A DNA stretch of 64,000 nt from contig NZ_JAUSUP010000009.1 in NCBI RefSeq assembly GCF_030814115.1, positions 1 to 64,000 of the forward strand. The letters are read 5' to 3'. This document shows positions 59,275-64,000 of this stretch, piece by piece. The position numbers and the translations under genes were made by a program. Under the pieces are notes generated by a model. It saw only the letters and a program-made list of their open reading frames with translations, was not told where the DNA came from and searched no databases. Positions within the stretch are counted from its first letter, which is position 1. Each line of letters opens with the position of its first letter. Source of the DNA: Alkalibacillus filiformis. GTDB taxonomy: Bacteria; Bacillota; Bacilli; Bacillales; Alkalibacillaceae.

Positions 59275-59462
59275 GGTGCTTATGTGTTTTTTGGCGCTTG
59301 CCTATATTTATTGGCGATCACATGCACTTTTTTGGCGCTCGCGTATATTTATTGGCGCTCACATGCAATTTTTCGGCGCTCGCATCCACTTTTTCGGCGC
59401 TCAGACCAATTTATCAGCTCTCAAGCCCCATTTATCAGCGTTTTCACTAATTTATCAGCGCT
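59275..59462. repeat. phased tandem repeat array, 10 units
   Basis: Cores at 59275, 59293, 59313, 59334, 59354, 59375, 59396, 59415, 59437 and 59457 (GGCGCT, AGCGCT and decayed forms), steps mostly 20-21. The ATCAGCGCTC form again lies nearest the 3' end of the minus-strand gene (lgt). The array fills the gap between lgt and yvoD and no other terminator is visible there. Confidence 0.85.
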
Positions 59463-59468
59463 CAACCT

Positions 59469-60350
59469 CTATTTCTTTTTCTTCTTGTTATGATTGCTTT
59501 TCTTTTTAGATTTACCTTTATTGAGTGATGTGCCATCATATAATACTTCAGCGTAACCATTTTTCTTGCGATAGTACATGACGAATAATGCACCAGCAAT
59601 TAACAAGATCGAAATTAATTGTGCGACGCGGATTTCGCCAAATAGGTATAGGCTATCTGTACGTAATCCTTCAATAAAGATACGACCAAATGAATACCAA
59701 ATGACATAACTTAAGAAAATGATGCCGCGACGTGGATTAACTTTGTAACGCAAGTATAGTAAGATAGCGATTCCGAGTAAACTCCACATTGATTCATATA
59801 AAAATGTCGGATGGTGCATCACACCGTCGACACACATGTTTTGCATAATCCAGTTAGGTAAATATTGGTGGAAACTTTCATACGTCGATTGAGTAATTGG
59901 CCCACCAAAAGCTTCTTGGTTCATGAAGTTACCCCAACGTCCAAGCATTTGTCCAATCAAGATACTTGGCGCTGCAATATCAGCGACTTTCCAGAATGAA
60001 ACTTTTTTCGCTTTTGCATAAAAGTAAGCGACTAATACCGATGCAATTAGTGCACCGTGAATGGCTAAACCGCCTTCTCGTATATCTATAATGTCCATAA
60101 AGGAATTATAGTTTTCCCATTGGAAAATAACATAATAGAGTCTAGCACCAACAATTGCTGCTGGAATAGCAAACACTAATAAATCAATAAAAAAGTCTTT
60201 ATGTAAGTTCAGCCTTTTACTTTCTCTGACTGCAACAAGTAGACCGATTAGTGCACCTAGCATAATTAGGAAACCGTACCAATAAACAGGGAAAGGTCCA
60301 AGTTCTATAAAGACACGATCATACGGCTCATAAGCACAAGCTTGATACAT
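59469..60350 (-). CDS. lgt: Lgt, prolipoprotein diacylglyceryl transferase
   Basis: 293 residues with seven membrane helices. Signature GRWGNFMNQEAFG, a variant of GRxGNFxNxE, the conserved HPTFLYESMW, and the Arg/Tyr-rich helices. Transfers diacylglycerol from phosphatidylglycerol to lipobox cysteines. The C-terminus has an unusual Lys/Asn/Ser tail (KGKSKKKSNHNKKKKK). Twelve bases after hprK. Confidence 0.96.
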   Translation of the reverse strand: MYQACAYEPYDRVFIELGPFPVYWYGFLIMLGALIGLLVAVRESKRLNLHKDFFIDLLVFAIPAAIVGARLYYVIFQWENYNSFMDIIDIREGGLAIHGALIASVLVAYFYAKAKKVSFWKVADIAAPSILIGQMLGRWGNFMNQEAFGGPITQSTYESFHQYLPNWIMQNMCVDGVMHHPTFLYESMWSLLGIAILLYLRYKVNPRRGIIFLSYVIWYSFGRIFIEGLRTDSLYLFGEIRVAQLISILLIAGALFVMYYRKKNGYAEVLYDGTSLNKGKSKKKSNHNKKKKK

Positions 60351-60362
60351 AACTAACTCCCC

Positions 60363-61298
60363 TTATTCTATTTCTTTATTGTCTACATCAATGACTGAGT
60401 TTAACCTTTCAGAAAACTCTTCGGCTGTATTAACTCCCATGCGCTTCAACCTAAAGTTCATCGCTGCCACTTCAATAATGACAGACAAGTTACGTCCTGG
60501 TCGCACAGGAATCGTTGCTTTCGGTAAATGAACATCTATAATCTTCATCGTTTCTTCATCAAGGCCTAGACGATCGTACTGTTTTTCATCTTTCCATGAC
60601 TCTAAATGAGCAACAAGCGATATTCGTTTAAAATTACGAACAGCACCTGCACCGAACAACGTCATAACATTAATAATGCCAAGACCTCTAATTTCTAACA
60701 AATGTTCAATTAAATTAGGTGGGTTACCGATCAGTGCGTCGTAATCTTCTTGACGAATTTCGACATTATCGTCAGCGACTAAGCGGTGACCACGCTTGAC
60801 CAATTCTAAAGCTGTTTCGCTTTTACCAATTCCGCTTTTACCAGTAATTAAGACACCTACACCATATATATCAACTAAAACACCATGAACAGCAGTCGTT
60901 GGAGCAAATTTTGTCTCTAAAAAGGTTGTCAAACGACTGATGACGCGTGTCGTCTTGTAAGGAGAGCGCATAACAGGAACACCCGCTTCATCTGCTGCTT
61001 CAATTAAGGCAGCTGGCACTTCCATCCCTCTCGTAATGACAATTCCTGGGGTCACATCAGTACATAAATTTTCCATACGATCTCGCACTTCGGGTTCAGT
61101 TAAATCATATAAAAATGATAATTCAGTTCGTCCCATTAGCTGAAGACGTTCTTTTGGATAATGTGTGAAATAGCCCGCCATTTCCATGCCAGGTCTAGAG
61201 ATATCACTCGTTACAATTTCTCGGTGGACACCGTCTTTTCCACCTACTAGTTCTAGTTCAAATCGATCAATTAAATCTTGCGTACGGACTTTCACCAC
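60363..61298 (-). CDS. hprK: HPr kinase/phosphorylase
   Basis: 311 residues. N-terminal domain followed by the P-loop [12 protein letters not shown] (about 153-164) and the HprK signature [20 protein letters not shown]. It phosphorylates Ser-46 of HPr and Crh, giving the CcpA corepressor, and reverses it. Starts GTG (two adjacent GTG codons), GGAGGAG upstream. First gene of hprK-lgt-yvoD-ppaX-yvoF-glpP, though the array interrupts it after lgt. Confidence 0.96.
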   Translation of the reverse strand: MVKVRTQDLIDRFELELVGGKDGVHREIVTSDISRPGMEMAGYFTHYPKERLQLMGRTELSFLYDLTEPEVRDRMENLCTDVTPGIVITRGMEVPAALIEAADEAGVPVMRSPYKTTRVISRLTTFLETKFAPTTAVHGVLVDIYGVGVLITGKSGIGKSETALELVKRGHRLVADDNVEIRQEDYDALIGNPPNLIEHLLEIRGLGIINVMTLFGAGAVRNFKRISLVAHLESWKDEKQYDRLGLDEETMKIIDVHLPKATIPVRPGRNLSVIIEVAAMNFRLKRMGVNTAEEFSERLNSVIDVDNKEIE

Positions 61299-61421
61299 CC
61301 GTATCTCCTCCTATGTCACAATTATACAGTCAACTATATCACAAGTTTAGCATACTCACTAAGAATAGATTTAACAAATGCTTGAAAGTTCATTTAGAAT
61401 TTATTGTCGAATTTTGTTCTC

Positions 61422-61475
61422 TATGAGCTATAGTTGTTTCCCTATGAGCTATTTTTTCGGTTCTATGAGCTATTT
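61422..61475. repeat. 21-bp phased repeat array (CTATGAGCTAT type), 3 units
   Basis: TATGAGCTA begins at 61422, 61443 and 61464, exactly 21 bases apart, each followed by a T-rich stretch. It lies between hprK and the yvlD terminator and looks like the variant at the window start. Confidence 0.75.
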
Positions 61476-61487
61476 TTTAATTTTAAC

Positions 61488-61524
61488 GATAAAAAAAGAG
61501 CCTAGGCACTCAGCCCAAGCTCTT
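61488..61524 (-). terminator. terminator of yvlB-yvlD
   Basis: AAGAGC-CTA-GGC pairs with GCC-CAA-GCTCTT (61496-61524, an internal loop in the middle); on the minus strand seven T follow. It overlaps the yvlD stop codon. Confidence 0.8.
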
Positions 61525-61879
61525 ATCTGACAACTTGCTTCAATAAACCTTGCAGCAAGCCGTTTAATATTGAAATGATAATCGCAGCGATGATCGCCCA
61601 GCCGAATCCATCGATGACGAATGCATCGCCAATCATCCATTGTGCAATCATTAATGTTATAGCGTTGATCACGAACAGGAACAATCCTAACGTTAAAAAC
61701 GTAATTGGGAGTGTAAAGAAGACGAGAATCGGTCTTACGATCACATTTAAAATGGATAGTATAAAACTTGCTAAAATTGCAATACCTACACCTTCTACGT
61801 AGAAAGAGTCAAATAGTCCCGCAACAGCTAGAATGGCTACTGCATTTACGACTATGGCGATTAACCAATTTTTTAACAT
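61523..61879 (-). CDS. yvlD: YvlD, phage holin family IV membrane protein
   Basis: 118 residues with four hydrophobic helices, the Phage_holin_4_2 family signature LNVIVRPILVFFTLPITFLTLGLFLFVINAI. Not a phage gene; a common Bacillus membrane protein of unknown role, next to yvlB as in B. subtilis. Confidence 0.9.
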   Translation of the reverse strand: MLKNWLIAIVVNAVAILAVAGLFDSFYVEGVGIAILASFILSILNVIVRPILVFFTLPITFLTLGLFLFVINAITLMIAQWMIGDAFVIDGFGWAIIAAIIISILNGLLQGLLKQVVR

Positions 61880-61901
61880 AATAAAACTCCTAACTCGATT
61901 T

Positions 61902-62966
61902 CTATGAAATATTATTCACTCTTACACTACCCGTTTTAGTGGATAAATCAACATCAAAATACGACTTTCCTTCTTCAACGTTATAAAACTGGATCGATTT
62001 GCTAGAGCCGTGATCGTCTAATGGTTCAACTCTTGTGTCGACTAAGTCTACTTTTACAGAACTAATTTTAGTATTGGCTGTTCCGTTAATTTGCATTCGT
62101 TTCGGAACGTATAGTTGAAGCGACCCTGTAGAAACTGATAGATCAGCTTGCTTCGCATCGTAATTGCGGACATACGTACGAACGCTTCCTGTCGTAACAT
62201 CAATGTTGATTTGTTCGACTGTCCCATCATAGTGAACAGAACCTGTTGTCGTTTTTAATTTAGCTTTTCGAATAGCGACATCATCGAGTTTAATCGAACC
62301 GTGACGTGTACTAACACTCAACGTTTCAGCACGATAGTCGTATAACGTTACACTTCCATTGACTGTTGAAATATGTGACGTCTGGCAAAACATCGTATAA
62401 ACTCGAACCGTTCCATTAAAAGTTTCAACCGTCACTTGGTCATATTTTTTCTTAGGTAAATAGACTGTGAAGTTTGCTGTTACATCTTTTCTTACTTGTT
62501 CAATTGTTAGTGTGTTGTCACTAACCGATGCTCCGATTGCTTCATCGTAAAGGGCTTCCGCTCGTTTAATGTCTGTTTCTTTAAACACTTTGCCTCGCAC
62601 TTCGATTCGAATGTTATCATCATTTGATCTTAAAAATTCGATTGTGCCATTTTTATTATTCAAGTTTATACTGTCTACTTGATCACCCTCAAAGTGGTAC
62701 GTCCTTTTGACATTAGAATGTTTGAAAGAAAATTCAAATGGCCCTTCTTTCACCATATTAACTGTCTCATCTATGAAATTAGCAATCCCATCTGTGACAC
62801 TTTTTAACCCTTGTGTAAACGGATTGTCTTCATAGTGGTCCGACGATTTCTCTTTCGTTTTATGTTCTTCTTCATAATCAAGTGCTTCTAACAATTCATC
62901 AGCCTCTTCAGCTGTAATATGACCTTCCTCTAGCAGGTTTAAGATTTTACGCCTTTTTTCACTCAT
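61902..62966 (-). CDS. yvlB: YvlB, DUF4097 cell-envelope protein
   Basis: 354 residues. N-terminal helical module (RKILNLLEEGHITAEEADELLEAL, a short SHOCT-like tail-binding domain), an amphipathic acidic linker, and a C-terminal DUF4097 beta-helix made of repeats such as FNGTVRVY, NGSVTLYD, HGSIKLDD, TGSVHYDG. Part of the LiaF/yvl-type envelope stress group. The usual PspC partner YvlC is missing between yvlB and yvlD. Confidence 0.9.
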   Translation of the reverse strand: MSEKRRKILNLLEEGHITAEEADELLEALDYEEEHKTKEKSSDHYEDNPFTQGLKSVTDGIANFIDETVNMVKEGPFEFSFKHSNVKRTYHFEGDQVDSINLNNKNGTIEFLRSNDDNIRIEVRGKVFKETDIKRAEALYDEAIGASVSDNTLTIEQVRKDVTANFTVYLPKKKYDQVTVETFNGTVRVYTMFCQTSHISTVNGSVTLYDYRAETLSVSTRHGSIKLDDVAIRKAKLKTTTGSVHYDGTVEQINIDVTTGSVRTYVRNYDAKQADLSVSTGSLQLYVPKRMQINGTANTKISSVKVDLVDTRVEPLDDHGSSKSIQFYNVEEGKSYFDVDLSTKTGSVRVNNIS

Positions 62967-63080
62967 TGGCTTTTCCCCCTAATTTGTTTCCTAAAGCTAT
63001 TATACGCCAAGTTAGCAAATGTGAAATCAACCAGTCGACCGAAAATTGACGCTTCTGTTCTCCTACTAGAGACTGATTCA

Positions 63081-63773
63081 TTATGGATTCACTTGATCAA
63101 CATCAACTTTATAAAATGCTTCGTATTGTAATCGTTGTAGCGCACTATCGTATTCACCGATAAAATCTGAGCTTTCGCGCATTTTACTTAACATACCTTC
63201 TGCTTGTGAACGGTGAGATTTAATCGCTTCAAGTTTACGATCAAACACTGGCTCAGTATCAACGACAATATCTGGTTTACCTAACATTTCATCACGGTTG
63301 TTAGAAATAGCCGTCGCCCATACTTCAGGGCGCTTGTCTTCATCCATTTTTCTAACTGCTTCAAAAGCAGCTGCTCCCATCGCATCATGGTCTGGGTGAA
63401 CTGCGTAAGGCGGATAAAAAGTAATCACGAGTGTCGCACCTAATTTTTCGATATGTTTCTTTAGGTGTTCTGCGACTTCATCTTTTGCTTCAAATTCTAA
63501 CGTTTTATCACGATAACCGAGCATGACTAAGTCCATATCTAACACTTGGCATGCATCAATTAATTCTTGCTTACGTATTTTCGGTAACGTTTCACGGTTT
63601 GCGAAAAATGGACTTCCCATATTACGGCCCATTTCACCTAATGTTCCACACAAGTAAGTAACTGGAACTTCAGCTTCACGAAAATTAATAATTGTTCCTG
63701 ATGTTCCAAATGACTCATCATCAGGGTGCGGATAGATGACGACGACGTGTTCATGTTTTGAATAATCAACCAT
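63081..63773 (-). CDS. bshB2: BshB2, bacillithiol biosynthesis deacetylase
   Basis: 230 residues, LmbE family. Zinc motif YPHPDDESFG near the N-terminus and HPDHDAMG near residue 120. Removes acetyl from GlcNAc-malate in bacillithiol synthesis or acts on bacillithiol conjugates; in B. subtilis this paralogue is YojG/BshB2. Next to yojF as there. GGAGGGG before ATG. Confidence 0.93.
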   Translation of the reverse strand: MVDYSKHEHVVVIYPHPDDESFGTSGTIINFREAEVPVTYLCGTLGEMGRNMGSPFFANRETLPKIRKQELIDACQVLDMDLVMLGYRDKTLEFEAKDEVAEHLKKHIEKLGATLVITFYPPYAVHPDHDAMGAAAFEAVRKMDEDKRPEVWATAISNNRDEMLGKPDIVVDTEPVFDRKLEAIKSHRSQAEGMLSKMRESSDFIGEYDSALQRLQYEAFYKVDVDQVNP

Positions 63774-63787
63774 AGTTAATTCCCCTC

Positions 63788-64000
63788 CTACATTTGGAAT
63801 GGTTTACGACTAATTTGTAAAGCAACCATTAAACGGCCAACTTGATCGTGTCCAGCTAGTAAAAGTTGACCATCTTCATTTAACTCATAATCGGTTAGCC
63901 CCTCAGCATAAACCCATCCATCTGTCTTTAAGCCGACGCGGTATGTTGCATCAGATTCGACAATTTTACCACGTTCATATTTAATTTGGGCGTTACGAAT
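63788..64000 (-). CDS. yojF: YojF (DUF1806), partial, cut by the window end
   Basis: The last 70 residues of a reading frame that enters from the right edge and stops at TAG 63788-63790. Residues GLKTDGWVYAEGLTDYELNEDGQLLLAGHDQVGRL match the C-terminus of the YojF/DUF1806 family. It precedes bshB2 by 14 bases and is probably its operon mate. Start lies outside the window. Confidence 0.8.
   Translation of the reverse strand: MRNAQIKYERGKIVESDATYRVGLKTDGWVYAEGLTDYELNEDGQLLLAGHDQVGRLMVALQISRKPFQM

Noticed and set aside
61523-61879. Prophage holin
   Set aside because: The holin-like YvlD family is a normal Bacillus chromosomal gene beside yvlB; no other phage gene is near.

Overview
The window is a low-GC Gram-positive chromosome, most likely from a spore-forming or halotolerant member of the Bacillaceae. 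The evidence is strong A+T-rich ribosome sites of the AGGAGG type, a CtsR box at clpP, a T-box leader, Crh plus HPr kinase, CggR, GlpP, bacillithiol genes, and gene order close to Bacillus subtilis in several blocks. The species cannot be named from the sequence. I see no prophage, insertion sequence, CRISPR array or rRNA.

Layout. 0-13.3 kb: an ABC-F ATPase, two exporters, and small membrane and soluble proteins of mostly unknown role, including a phosphotransferase gene broken by one in-frame amber codon and a DUF2339 giant membrane protein. 13.4-16.4 kb: a T-box-controlled second-type methionyl-tRNA synthetase, tmRNA and SmpB. 16.6-20.1 kb: GNAT, VanZ and amidohydrolase genes lying between smpB and rnr. 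20.1-24.8 kb: rnr, esterase, secG, dicarboxylate symporter. 25-32 kb: the glycolytic operon cggR-gap-pgk-tpiA-gpmI-eno with its CggR operator.

32.1-41.6 kb is the most interesting part: a signalling island. It holds two MEDS-domain proteins (one fused to an XRE helix-turn-helix), a stand-alone EAL protein with all catalytic residues, a membrane PAS-PAS-GGDEF cyclase behind a sigma-B-like promoter, and a six-gene operon read from a cyclic-di-GMP-I (GEMM-I) riboswitch. The operon order is anti-sigma-type kinase, STAS, SpoIIE-type phosphatase, Jag_N-FapA(DUF342) protein, second STAS, and an overlooked 49-residue membrane protein, closed by a terminator. No sigma factor is in the operon. I infer a c-di-GMP-gated partner-switching module whose output may be the FapA protein or a sigma factor encoded elsewhere.

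42-64 kb is conserved: tRNA-Arg(CCG), clpP, a yojN/yojO pair (yojO frameshifted), crh-whiA-yvcK-rapZ, trxB, a TPR protein, glpFKD with a GlpP leader and an overlapping cre site, glpP, yvoF-ppaX-yvoD-lgt-hprK, yvlD-yvlB, and bshB2-yojF (yojF cut by the window end).

Five intergenic tandem arrays (near 50-150, 46004-46341, 52055-52261, 59275-59462 and 61422-61475) share a period of 20-21 bp, about two DNA turns. All point the same way and all lie directly past the 3' end, usually the terminator, of a minus-strand gene. Their role is unknown and they are the second notable observation.
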